From: Epichloe hybrida
Lineage: Eukaryota; Ascomycota; Sordariomycetes; Hypocreales; Clavicipitaceae
Length of the DNA stretch: 64,000 nucleotides
Assembly (NCBI GenBank): GCA_019022495.1
Contig: JAFEKR010000007.1
Span: forward strand, 682,001 to 746,000
Direction of reading: 5' to 3'
Shown: positions 52,111-62,675 of the stretch, in pieces
Layout of the letters: the number at the start of each line of letters is the position of its first letter
How positions within the stretch are numbered: position 1 is the first letter of the stretch
Made by a program: the position numbers and the translations under genes
The notes under the pieces: model-generated
The model's input: the letters and a program-made list of their open reading frames with translations, nothing else
Databases searched by the model: none
What the model was told of the DNA's origin: nothing

Positions 52111-54078
52111 CTATGTAGTCCCCCACACCTCCTCCCACCGCCTCTCATCCTCCCGCAGCGGCCCATCGAATCTCCCAAACCTCGCCGGTCTGCCAGCATT
52201 CGCCTCGGGCAAACACATCCATTCTCTCACGCAGTCTGGCACTTCCTCTTTGACATGCGCGATGCAGATCAAAGCCTGCTGATCGGATAAACCACGAATC
52301 AACACGCGCCCCTCCTCGCTCTGCTCGCTCGCGACCACCTCGCCCCCCCGGTACGTCTTAGTCTCGCCGTCCATCAAGAACAAGGCGCATTTGTCGCGCA
52401 CGGCGTCGTCCATGCCCGAGAAGGCCTCATCCAGAACGACCACATCCGGGGCCTTGATCATCGATCTGACGAAGAGGGCGACGCGTTGCGCAGAAAACGA
52501 AATCTCGCCAAACATGTAGTCGTCTGCCCATGACAGATCATCTTCATCTTGCGGCACGTTCGCCGCAGAGTTGGGCTTCAGCTCAGGGGTGAACCAGCGC
52601 AGGGCGGCATCGACTTTGTGCCTGGCCGAGCCATCAAGCTTGGGGGGCGCGCCAAAGGTAGCTGCCCATGCGCTTTCGATGACCGTGCGAATCGTGTGGC
52701 CTCGAGGCATGTGCTGGTGGACCTCGGGGCTGGAATGGCCGATGCGGGATTGGATATCCCAGAAAGTAAGTGGTTTCGAGCCCGAGCCCGGCTCGGGGAG
52801 ACGGCTTTGGCCAAAGAGTCGAATGGGCATGGAATACGCCTGTGGGTGATCGGAACCGAGGAGAGACACAATGGTAGTCTTGCCAGACCCGTTGGGACCA
52901 AAAACGCCCCATCGTTCGCCGCGTCGGACCGTCCATATCAAACCTTGTTTTTGGTGGCCATCAGGCGTCTCCTGGGACCAGTTCCCCAACGCGACCTTGT
53001 CGCCGTATTGCACGCGACACCCGTCCATCTCAACGAGCGGCTCGGCATCAGGGTTGATGGGGGTCAGCGCATGCATATCTTCTTCCTGCCCACCATCTGA
53101 TGAGCCTGCTGCCGCGCCTTGCTTCTTTGACCTCGGAACCAGAACCCTCCCAATGTCCGTCAATGTAGGGACCGGGAGCTTCTCATCTTCCGTGAGCCCA
53201 CCGAGCCTCACTCCCTGGACATATTTCCTCAGCCCGTCCAGAACCACGTCCTTGGGGCCCATTGACTCAATCTGACAATCGCTCCTCAGATAAATCAAAT
53301 GCGTAATCCATTCGGGAAGCGGGTCCTGCGGCCGCGCACTCATCACCAATCTCGGGCTCGCCTTCTCAGCCAACGACTGTAGCAAGGGACTCAGTCCCGA
53401 CACCGTAGGCGGATCGAGGCCCATGAACGGCTCATCCAGAAGCAGCACCTCCGGTTCCGTCAGCAGTGCCCGCGCTATCCTTGCCCGTCTTCCCTGCCCA
53501 TTGCTCAGAAACGTGACGGGAAGATCTAGCAGATGATGCAGCCTCAAATCCTTCACCACTCGATCCAGCAACTCGGCCGAGACTGTCCCATCGTCCTCCC
53601 CTCCCAATGGCGCCTGGAGAGGATTCAGCTCCGTGTTGCCGAGGAGGAAATTTCTCACTGAAAAGTCCGTCATCTCCCTCCTCGACTCATACCGAGCCGA
53701 CATGAACGCCGACGTAGTCACGCTGCCACCCAAACCACCCCACGTGGCCTCCGCATCGAAGCCGACATAGCGGATAGCCTGTCGCGGACTCCTCAGCCGC
53801 GCCGGGACGTGCTCCCCAGACAAGTACGGGTATGAACGCGCCGTGGGCGGTTCACACAGCAGCCTGCCTCTGAGGACCTGTAGAAACGTCGTCTTCCCGG
53901 AGAGTGACGGTCCAACGACACACCAGTTGTGCGGCTCGAGAGGAGACGAGGGTAACTCAAAAGTTAGATCATCCAGCAGGGACGGGTTGGCGTGTGAGGG
54001 CCGAGATTTGGGATGATGTCGATGGAAGGTGCCTTTGGCGATGCGAATGATGGGGAGCCCAGAAGGTACAGTACGCAT
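52111..54078 (-). CDS. Soluble twin-nucleotide-binding-domain ABC ATPase (YDR061W/ModF-like)
   Basis: Single 655-codon exon with two ABC ATPase domains and no membrane segments, so it is not an exporter. Domain 1: Walker A GPSLSGKTT (56-64), signature LSNGQGRRARIARAL, Walker B VLLLDEPFMGLD. Domain 2: Walker A GPNGSGKTT (about 410), a poor signature (ISFSAQRVALFVRSM, without the LSGGQ glycines) and Walker B VVVLDEAFSGMDD. Arrangement and N-terminus (PIIRIAKGTFHRHHP) resemble yeast YDR061W and related mitochondrial or cytosolic ABC ATPases of unknown role. The start ATG at 54078 is the first in frame. Codons are noticeably richer in G and C than in genes before 50 kb. The insert between domains is disordered. 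Confidence 0.85.
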   Translation of the reverse strand: MRTVPSGLPIIRIAKGTFHRHHPKSRPSHANPSLLDDLTFELPSSPLEPHNWCVVGPSLSGKTTFLQVLRGRLLCEPPTARSYPYLSGEHVPARLRSPRQAIRYVGFDAEATWGGLGGSVTTSAFMSARYESRREMTDFSVRNFLLGNTELNPLQAPLGGEDDGTVSAELLDRVVKDLRLHHLLDLPVTFLSNGQGRRARIARALLTEPEVLLLDEPFMGLDPPTVSGLSPLLQSLAEKASPRLVMSARPQDPLPEWITHLIYLRSDCQIESMGPKDVVLDGLRKYVQGVRLGGLTEDEKLPVPTLTDIGRVLVPRSKKQGAAAGSSDGGQEEDMHALTPINPDAEPLVEMDGCRVQYGDKVALGNWSQETPDGHQKQGLIWTVRRGERWGVFGPNGSGKTTIVSLLGSDHPQAYSMPIRLFGQSRLPEPGSGSKPLTFWDIQSRIGHSSPEVHQHMPRGHTIRTVIESAWAATFGAPPKLDGSARHKVDAALRWFTPELKPNSAANVPQDEDDLSWADDYMFGEISFSAQRVALFVRSMIKAPDVVVLDEAFSGMDDAVRDKCALFLMDGETKTYRGGEVVASEQSEEGRVLIRGLSDQQALICIAHVKEEVPDCVREWMCLPEANAGRPARFGRFDGPLREDERRWEEVWGTT

Positions 54079-54632
54079 TCTGAGAGCCAGAAACGCCCTA
54101 TTGGAAGCTCAGCTCATGAACATCGAATGCGGGGTTCCGAAACGCCAATCTACAAACTCGTCGGACGACTCCAAAAAAAAAAAAAAAAAAAACAAGAAAA
54201 GCTGTGCTTGATCGAGCAAGAACTTGCTACATCACTCGCTGGCATTCCAGGTCTAACATTGTACACATGATTTTGTACTTACATAAGTCGAGCCAGCGTG
54301 CCCCACATGTGGAGCTCAGCCCGGACCACAACTCCCAGCAAACTTTCCAACCAGAACGCGAGTGCCACTCGCAGCCTGATAAACGTAACGCAACGCAGCT
54401 CCAACAAGCTTCCATCCAACATCATCAATTTCATCTCGCAAAACCTCCCAACCCCCCATCATCCAGACCACATCTCCGCCACCCCTTCCGCATCGCCAAC
54501 AAAGATATCGCAAACCTCCACTAACAAAACCAAGGCAACCCACCAAGATGGCAAGACCACCCCCCACCCATCCTGAGCCCCCCCCCAAACCTCAACTCAC
54601 AGCTAACGCTTCCCCCCCCCCCTTCTCAGTCA
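54079..54632. other. Divergent promoter region with a poly-A run and pyrimidine tract
   Basis: About 550 bases between the ABC gene and UMP1. A run of about 20 A lies at 54173-54192. A C-rich tract ending CTTCTCAG immediately before the UMP1 start looks like a 5'-UTR intron acceptor. Confidence 0.5.
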
Positions 54633-55082
54633 ATGCGCATCGTCCCAGCCAGCTCCAACGCCGACTCCTTCACCCACACGTCGCACAGCTCCTCGGCGCC
54701 CTCGGCGCCCGGCATCCACGACACGTTACGTCACGGCGTGGGCCAATCCCCCTACGATTCGGCGGCCAACGAGCCCTCGTCGGCTCACCCCCTCGAAGCT
54801 CGCCTGAAGAACTGGGAGGCCACGCAGGAAGCGGTGCGCATGGAATCGCTCCGTCGCGCATTTGGCATCGCCGAGCCTATCCGCAGAGGCATGGAGCTCA
54901 AGATCGTGAGAGAGGGTGAATGGAGGCCGTTGGCCCTGGGCAATAACTTGCCGAGCGTGCATGAGGATATCCTAAGAGGGCGAGAGGACATGATTACTTG
55001 GGAGGACGTCTTCACTGGGGAGGAGACGAGAGGCGTGGCTGGCGTGCACGATGAGATGGAGAAGAAGCTGAAGATGCAGTGA
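54633..55082 (+). CDS. UMP1: Proteasome maturation factor Ump1
   Basis: Chaperone enclosed in 20S half-proteasomes; it is degraded as the first substrate when two halves join. 149 residues from the ATG at 54633. Recognisable blocks are APGIHDTLRHGVG, HPLEARLKNWEATQEAVRME, SLRRAFGIAEPIRRGMELKI and LPSVHEDILRGREDMITWED, ending DVFTGEE and a charged helix. The chain begins MRIVP, close to the usual fungal MRIVPP start. An intron acceptor three bases upstream suggests a 5'-UTR intron, or a first exon of one or two codons that I cannot place. RPN8 at 12 kb is the other proteasome gene of the window. Confidence 0.92.
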   Translation: MRIVPASSNADSFTHTSHSSSAPSAPGIHDTLRHGVGQSPYDSAANEPSSAHPLEARLKNWEATQEAVRMESLRRAFGIAEPIRRGMELKIVREGEWRPLALGNNLPSVHEDILRGREDMITWEDVFTGEETRGVAGVHDEMEKKLKMQ

Positions 55083-56032
55083 GAGAAAAGCCTATCTGAG
55101 TATATGCTTGCGTGATGGAAGAAGGGGGGCGATGGTGCCTCGCGCGATTATAGATGATTCATCGGCTAGAGAACGTTGTACATAGTACTGCTCCTGCGAT
55201 GACACTCGATTGAAGTCAAGTCTTTTGCCGATGTGAAGTCTGTGAAGTCGAATTGCCCCCCGTTCTTCTCTTCAAAATATGTTTTGGCGCGGGTAGTAGC
55301 TACGAGTGTGTTGCTACAAGACACAAGACAGACAGTTTATTTGGTCAAATCCCCTGACCAGGCTTTGAACAAAGAGGGCCTCGTTTCCAACGGCCCGCGC
55401 TGTTTTGGGTTGGGAAAATCCCATCATTCCGTATCAATATAAAACAATGGCCCGAGGCAAAGGGGAGAAGGGAACGATTAAATAACAAATTCATTTGTAC
55501 ATCATGATGCGCCCTTGTGACTCCAATACTTCCCTCCATTCTTTCCACAGTGTGTTCCATCAATCGCTGCTGTCCAATTCCCGGAAGTCAGACCCAAAGA
55601 CCATGAGCGGATTATTAAACAGAAAAAAGAGCGTAAATCTCGATGTGATAATGCCTGTCCTGTCACTGCCTGAATGTGGGTGCGCACCAGTAGTGGTGGT
55701 GCTGGGGATAGGTTGGACCGCTTGAATATCCCCAACAATCCAGGTTGCCGTGTTTCGTATTCAACGTAGGTGCTGCTCGGGTCGGCTGCCTCCCGAATGT
55801 CGAAAATATATATATATACGTGGTGACGTGTATTTCGCTGTGTCGGCTTGGCAACTGCATCGCCCTGAGCTGCGCCAACAACAAAAACAATAAGAAATGA
55901 ACAGGGGGAAGAAAAATGCAAATAGATTGAACAACAAAAAACTGGCCCATCTCAACGTAGACGGACTGATATCCACAGGTGGTTGGTGGTGGTGGTGGCG
56001 ACGGCAGAAGTCGTCGCAAACCGACGACAGGC
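55083..56032. other. Intergenic, convergent 3' flanks
   Basis: About 950 bases between UMP1 and the UBL3-like gene. A TATATATATA word at about 55807-55816; no gene recognised. Confidence 0.5.
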
Positions 56033-56942
56033 TCATAATATGACACAGCACATTCCCCCCGATCTGGATCGCTGTCCGTCCCCACTGCTAGCAGGAAGGC
56101 TCTTACTTCCAGACTTTGGCTCTTCCTCATCCAGATCCTGAGGGCGGATGCTCATGTGGACGACATTGGGGTTCTCTGTGCTAAACTGATACTCTATGAG
56201 GCGAGTCAGACGACTTCAGTCACGTACTCTGCGTAATACTCTGAGGAAGAAGAATGTGGGAAGGGGGCCCAGCACATCAAGACTCACTCTTCAGTTGTTC
56301 TTTATCGTCCAAGAGCTTTCCAAAATGGATTAACCGTATACTGCTGGGGCTGGCAGGTTTTGCTTCCCAGTCGCTTCGCCACTCTCGCAGGATGAGTTCC
56401 TTTAACGTGTAGATGCTGATGCTGAAGGGATCCGGTAGCCCAGCTTCGGTATCATCAGGCATGGCGACGTTTCGTCTTGTCAAGTATTGGGCATCAATCT
56501 TGTAGGGATGACGACTGCCCGACGTCAAAAGAAGCGTGATGTTGCACACCGGTCCCTCAGAATTGCCAGGAGCGGCGGTGATATGGTCCTGTGCCGGACC
56601 AATGGCCAAGATGGAATCGCTTCGTTGCTTGGTAGGCAGCGCAGGAGCGGCATCCTCCTTTTCCTTGCCCTTCGAAACGGCATCGGCCGTGGGTACTTGG
56701 TCTTTGGTGTTGGTGCGGTCGGCATCGGCGGGGGCGTGAATGACAGTGGATGAGGGCTCGGCGTCGAAATTTTCGGGTTCTTCTAGGGCATCGACAGCCT
56801 TGGTGACATCTGTGGCCGAGGCAGTCGTTGGAGACATGTTCTCCATGGGCACGGCGTCGGTGGATTGCTGGAGGCGTGGATTGTCACCAAGAACAGGTGC
56901 ACGTTTGCCGCCGTCGTTGCCACCACTCAAGGTCGGGTCCAT
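56033..56942 (-). CDS. Membrane-anchored ubiquitin-fold (UBL3/MUB-like) protein with C-terminal CAAX box
   Basis: Exon 56942-56288 joins 56193-56033 in phase for 271 residues. The first 130 residues are disordered and Asp/Thr/Ala-rich. A ubiquitin-like domain follows (about 130-235): CNITLLLTSGSRHPYKIDAQ, FSISIYTLKELILREWRSDW, SSIRLIHFGKLLDDKEQLK, then after the intron FSTENPNVVHMSIRP. The chain ends MCCVIL; CVIL is a CAAX box with terminal leucine, predicting geranylgeranylation, with an adjacent cysteine for possible palmitoylation. This is the plan of UBL3/MUB proteins, which sit on membranes and in animals help sort cargo to small vesicles. Role in fungi unknown. There is no terminal GG, so it is not conjugated like ubiquitin. 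Confidence 0.85.
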
Positions 56943-58356
56943 GGGGACGGGGATGGATGCGCAAGCTGCGGCGGAAGGGCGCCGGTTTTTTAGAGGGGGG
57001 AGGGGGGGAGGTTCCGCTTGTTAATAGGTGGCCGTGAAATGAAAGGGTCGAAGGGGGGAGAGAGCACTGAGGATGCAAGCTTAGATGCGAGGGCAGTGGA
57101 CAAGTGGCCCGTGAAATGGTGATGTCTTCGAAAGTCGCCCCAGGGTGGCCAGGACGATGCCGGATGTGCTCGGGGCAAGACGGGCCAGTCAGTCAGCGAG
57201 TGGACTGGAGATGGCCGGACTGGTAAATAATGCAGACGTCAGTCAGGTCGATGAGACCAAGATACAGTGGGTGTAGAAGCAGACTTGGCCGGCGGAGTGA
57301 GCCACGACCCATGCTCCGGGCCACAACGGGAGTGGGGGAGGCGGGAGGCGGGAGGCGGGAGACCGGCCGCGGACAGTAGCGAGACGCGACACCACCGAGG
57401 AAGATTCCAATGTTGAAAAAGGGCAATCGCTAACCAATGATTACTATGAATGAATGAGATGGTGTCTGGTTGTTGTTGTTGTTGTTGTTGTTGTTGTTGC
57501 TGTTGTGCCGGCCGAGACAAGAAGGTTTCAGTGTTGATGCGTTGATGCACCAAGTGTGCAGCTGAAGGGGCAAGGCTAGACAAGGCGCCTAGTAGGGGTA
57601 GAAAATTGCAGCACAGTTACAGTTACGGAGGTTCATGTCCAGGACTCCAGATCGATCTGCCAGTGCTTCCCCAATCGTGCAAGCATTCTGATTGGCTATT
57701 CGCCCACCCACCCGCAGGCATCTGGCGACCAGCAAAAAAGCAACCTTTGCTCAACATCCGTGTTTAACGTCGATGGCATAATCCGCACAAGGCAAGACAA
57801 GACAAGACAAGACAATGGGGCTGAAAGCTGAACCTGCCTCTGCCTGCCATCCAGCGCCCTCTGATCCGTTGGTTCCCCAACAACCCGACCGCCCGCATAC
57901 CAGACGAACGACATGGAGACGAAAGTTCCGACGCCGCAACAAGACGGGGTGCAACAATTAACCCGGGAACAGCTGCCGCTCCCAACGTGTATCGTAACAT
58001 GGATTTGCCGAGTGATGATGGGACAGTTTTTTTTTTTTTTCGACCTCATCTAAATAATGCCAGGATACTGATTTCATCACAGGATTTCATCAACCATGCT
58101 CCAAAAACCTCATGTTCCCTCAGCATCTTCATGCACGTGGACACAAGAACGTATAGTATAGTCCATGCAAAATGCCATCTTCCAACTGTTGGCCATCTTG
58201 GCGGCCGAGCTTGCGTATCGACAACGCAGGGTTCACATTGACACACAGAGCATAGAAGCTCGTTACGTATTTTCACACAATGTGACTAGCAATTTGTTGA
58301 CATCATGCCTGACGGCAGTCAACATGCTTCATCATGCATGTTATATCAGCTGCTTC
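56943..58356. other. Intergenic, 1.4 kb, GC-rich with simple repeats
   Basis: Upstream of the UBL3-like gene and downstream of AP-1 beta. Contains GGGAGGC repeats near 57340-57360, the TTG microsatellite below, a CAAGA repeat near 57793-57813 and a T-run near 58027-58040. No gene recognised. Confidence 0.5.
57469..57505. repeat. Trinucleotide microsatellite (TTG)n
   Basis: About twelve TTG/GTT units with one interruption (TTGCTG) towards the end. Confidence 0.9.
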
Positions 58357-61013
58357 TCACAAAGCTAACAAATCGCCATTGCTCCCTCCCCCCTGAGCAG
58401 GCTGCAACACAGCCTGCGGAGCGTGTGCACTCACCACATAGCTCGTTGCGTTGCCGCCGCCACCACCACCAAACATATCCTCGCCGTGGTCCAACCGCAT
58501 CGCCGCCATCTGCTGTGTTCCGATACTTGAAAAGAAGGCATCTGCGTCATTGACCGCCTGTGAGAAATTGCCCTCTCCATTTCCCGGAGGAACGGCGCTT
58601 CGACTTCGCAAATCGATATTCGTTGGCTGTCCTCCCCGACCAAACATGCTTATGCTCTTCTGGCTGTCACCATCCACAGGCAATTTTTGCCTTTGCAATG
58701 CTGGTGAGTCTTGGAGTTTTCGCGGACGAGCAGAACGGAACACAGTCTGAACGGGCTTGAGGTAGATGGTAGCGAGGGTGCCAACGTTGAGACACATTTC
58801 TTCGAGAGTCGATGCTTCCAACTGCTCGGCTTCCGCCGTGATCGGTGGCTTCTCTCCCATGACAATCTGCTTTGCCGCATTCATGTCCGTTGATAAGAGT
58901 CGCCAGTACATGTAGGCTCGATCACGTAGGTCAGGGTTGTCCGTCTCCTCTGTGGCCCACTTCAAAACCTTGGGGACCAGCTCCTGTCCTCTCGTTGGCC
59001 GTTGGATGAAAAGCTTTACTGTGGCTGTCAGGAGGGCTAGTTGAACTTCAACTGGCTCTTCTTGGAACGAGTAGAGAAAGTCTTCCAACAAAGCGTCGCT
59101 GTTCTCGATGCGGTCTGCGTATTGTCCAATGACCCATACCATGGCGGCCTTGGCTTCGGGTTCGTCCAGGGAATCGAGGTGCTCGCATAGCGTGCCGATG
59201 ATGGACTCGTACTGGTCGGGGTATTTTCTGAAAATGTTCCGGATCACGACCGTCGCCTCCTGAACGATGTAAGTGACTTTGGTAGAAACGAGCTCCAGGA
59301 GAAGGTCGATGCATCGCCTGGCCGCCGGCTCAATCTTGATGGCGAGCTTCCCTATGGCACGAACTGCCTTGCGAACAAAGTGCACGTCGATTTCCGTGGC
59401 GTATTCTCGTAGTTCAGTCAGCACTTCCTCAATGTTCCTTTCGTTGGCCAGCATGAAGATAAGCTCCAGCTTGGTCACCTTGACGTAAATTGGGTCGTTG
59501 TATTTGCAGAAAAATACTCGAATATCGTTCTTCAACACATCAGGTCGTCGTTGCAATATTAGCAAGGCATTTCTGAGAGCCAAGTATTGCACTTCAGGGC
59601 CCTTGGCAAGGAGTGTGACGAGTGGCGGTGAAAGTTTCTTGCACAACGCTGCAACCTGTTTCTGATCGGCGATGTAGTTCATCAGGTACAGAATCACCCG
59701 GATGCACGTCAATACAACAGAGGAATTCGAGTGTGATAGACGGGGTGCGATGCGCTCTGCCAGCAGAGCTGCCTCGCCCGTTTCTTGTGGCACGTAGGAC
59801 ATTAAAGCCTCTAGTATGTAGGTTTGGCCCCATCTGCCTCTCTCTGTTAGCACCCAAACCCCCCCCCCAAGAAAGGAATCCATCTTCATGGAATATGAAG
59901 AAGTGTGTCTTACTCGGAGCAATCGGGCAGAATCGCCACCATTTTTGAGGCATTGCTGTAATCAATGGTGAGTTTGATTGCATCACTCCTTTCCCATATA
60001 TCCATCAAGCCCGCCAGTGCACTGGCAACCACCGTCGAATTATCGTCGCGAAGCAGAGAATTGAGCCTATCGATGAGATCCGATCGCTCAACCATTTGCC
60101 GATCATGGTCGTAAAGTTTGGCTACACAAAAGGCGGCAGTTTTCCGTACATACGGGTCGTTATCCTGCAGCGTATGCTTCACAATCGGAACGGTAGCCTC
60201 GACGAACTCTTTGACGTGAATATAGGACATGGTACGCAGCGCCAGGGCTCGAACTAGTGGGTTATGATCTTCCATGTCCTATGACAAGTTGTTAGCGTGG
60301 CTGTTTGAAATTTCTAGCACAAGGTGGACGACGCGTACATTGCTCAAGACTGGTATTGCCTTGACAGCAATTTCTGGTCTAACTCGAGCGTAGTTGACCA
60401 GATACAAGAAACACCTATTCCTCATCAGCTTGCCAATCTTGCATTCGTATGCAGGATGATGATGCGCCGTACATCTTCTTGATTTCCAGACTCCGAATGT
60501 GCATGCATGCTATTATATCGGGAAACAGCGCCACCATGTCGTTATTGCTCATCGTCATATTGGCAACAATTCTTTTGAGCGCAACTTTCTTGACGCTATA
60601 ATTCTTGTCCTTCTTCCCGCCGCTGTTCAGCTCGAGGCGCAATTCCGCTACTTTGCCCTGTGGAGTTCTTAGCTTATCGAATGCCAAAACAGGCATATAC
60701 AATGGGAAAACGGCCATTATGTCGGAGATGGCAGGAGACTCTGGTGCTTCACAGGAGACAACATGGGCAGCATGTTTCTCGATTCGTGGAACGGCGTCAT
60801 GAATGACCGCGCTCGCCGGAGGAGGCAAGGGGGTGCCAGGGAAGCTGGTGAAGGCGATAGCAGCTTTGCCTGCTTGGATCAAGCTCAGCGAGACCCGCGG
60901 GCAGGCAGAGAAACAAAGGAGCAAGTGCAGATGGATTACAGCAAGGTGTCTGGGGGTCAAAAGCTTACACGAGCGAACAGCTTAGAGTCCCCTCCACCAT
61001 CTTTGGTCGACAT
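58357..61013 (-). CDS. APL2: AP-1 clathrin adaptor complex beta subunit
   Basis: Large subunit of the AP-1 coat at the trans-Golgi/endosome. Exons 61013-60969, 60657-60473, 60414-60339, 60278-59914 and 59833-58357 join to 715 residues. The first exon codes for MSTKDGGGDSKLFAR and joins GKVAELRLELNSGGKKDKN, the start of the armadillo trunk typical of AP-1/2 beta chains. The trunk continues MSNNDMVALFPDIIACMHI, FLYLVNYARVRPEIAVKAIP and EDHNPLVRALALRTMSYI, through about 20 helical repeats to about residue 590. The hinge is Gly/Ser-rich (MFGRGGQPTNIDLRSR; GEDMFGGGGGG). The large C-terminal ear of animal beta chains is absent, as usual in fungal AP-1 beta. No clear LLDLD clathrin box was seen; the chain ends NGDLLAL. 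Confidence 0.94.
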
Positions 61014-61676
61014 GGTGGTGGTGGTGTACCTCAAGGAGGGAGTTATATGGCCCAGCCTGGCCCAGGTTTGCCCGGTTGCAGCGGTGCGAGGTATTCTAAC
61101 TTTTGGCCGTCGATACGCAAGGGGGTTGGTGCTTCGTTACGCGACGCAGATAGCTGATGTCGATGGGCTGGCGGTTCGGAACGACTCACTGCCAGATCTC
61201 TCACGCCTGATTGCTGGACTGAGGGATGGCGTCTCTGAGGGGCACAAGACTTATTTGCGAAAGGCCGGAGGTGGTACACCACTTGTAGTCGGATTTGACA
61301 GGGAGGATTGTCAAGAGGACTGGGTTGCCTCTGAGTAGTTTGATGCTTCCCCCGCTATATCCAAGCTTCGTAGGATGTTATCGGCCCGTGATGATGCCGT
61401 GTCGACTCGTCATGCGTGATGGAACCTTTGATGATTATTTGAATCCAAATACTGGAAAGGGGCCGCGGTTGCAACGGCCAGTCCGTTCCCCAGATGTCCG
61501 CCCCAGGAGCTCACCTCGCGCAAACAGCTTATCGATAAGGAAGTCTCCCAAACCTCAAGCAAATCACAAGTCACCAGCTCACAATTGAGCGGGACCGAGC
61601 TTGCAGTAACGGCCACCTTCGTCAACGCGGACATCGTCACCACTCCCTGCGCTTCACTCAAAAACAATTCACAACC
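61014..61676. other. Divergent promoter region of AP-1 beta and EMC4
   Basis: About 660 bases with no supportable gene; an open plus-strand frame spanning 60763-61338 is mostly antisense to AP-1 beta. Confidence 0.5.
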
Positions 61677-62429
61677 ATGGCCACAACAAGCGTGCCCACT
61701 TGGGTCGAGCAGCTGCGCTCTCCACCAGTCGCCAAATCCAAGATTCCTGGCATACCCGATCCCGTCGGCTTCTCCTCCTCGAGCCAATCCGGCTCCAAGG
61801 TGAGTCTCCCGCCTCGGAAGCGAAATAAGATGTTTCAAGCCTTGCAAGTCCATCACATCCTAACAAACTCTCCTCGTCCAGAAGCCAGGAAAAGACTCCA
61901 GAATCCAACCCCGAAAGCCCCCTTCTGCCGACGAGATGGAAACCCTTAAAGTCAAGAAAGCATGGGAGGTTGCCCTCGCGCCTGTAAAGGCTCTTCCCAT
62001 GACTGGCATCATGATGTACATGTCTGGCAATTCGCTCCAGATTTTTAGCATCATGATGGTGTTCATGGCCTTCAAGAACCCCATTGCCGGCCTGATGGCT
62101 ACCAACCAGGCCTTTGAAAAATTCCAGTCGGAGAAGAACGCTGCGCAGGTTCTACAGACCAAGTTGGTGTACGTGGCGATGCAGCTAGTCGCGTTGGCGG
62201 TGGGCATTTGGAAAGTGAATTCAATGGGTTTATTGCCGTGAGTGTTTCCAGTTCTCCTTGGTTTCTGGTCTTGCTTGCAGGCATTTTTTTTTACAACTAC
62301 GACCGTTCCCAAACCTATCTTGTGACAATCGATCTTACTGATACTCCATCATGCAGAACAACACGGTCAGACTGGTTGATGTGGGAGCCGCTCAGGGAAT
62401 CTGTGGACAAGGCCATAACAGCGCTGTGA
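61677..62429 (+). CDS. EMC4: ER membrane protein complex subunit 4
   Basis: Part of the ER insertase that places tail-anchored and some multispanning proteins. Exons 61677-61799, 61882-62237 and 62357-62429 join to 183 residues, normal for the family. The cytosolic N-terminus contains KIPGIPDPVGF. Exon 2 begins KPGKDSRIQ and includes LKVKKAWEVALAPVKALPMT, the membrane segments MMYMSGNSLQIFSIMMVFMA and LVYVAMQLVALAVGIWKVN, and ends NSMGLLP. The last exon restores TTRSDWLMWEPLRE, the conserved C-terminus. Both introns keep phase (phase 0, then 2). Confidence 0.95.
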
Positions 62430-62675
62430 AGGTTTGTGCGTTATCGTAATTGAAAGGGGGCGAGAAGGCACACGGGTCAAGGGCATTGAAAAGGATACGC
62501 CGCAAACTCCGTATGATGGTGCTGCTGGGGCATTCTAGATATTTGTGATGATTTCATATGTATCCTGTACAAACAGTGTCATTATCATTACTCGTCTATG
62601 ATGTGTCTATATATATACCTACCCGGGTACTTGATGAGGGTCCCTTCTCTAATGTACCTTGACTCGTCCTTTTCT

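Noticed and set aside
52549..53100. 183-codon plus-strand open frame
   Set aside because: Antisense shadow of the GC-rich ABC ATPase gene.
60763..61338. 191-codon plus-strand open frame
   Set aside because: Largely antisense to the first exons and intron of AP-1 beta, with no recognisable motif.
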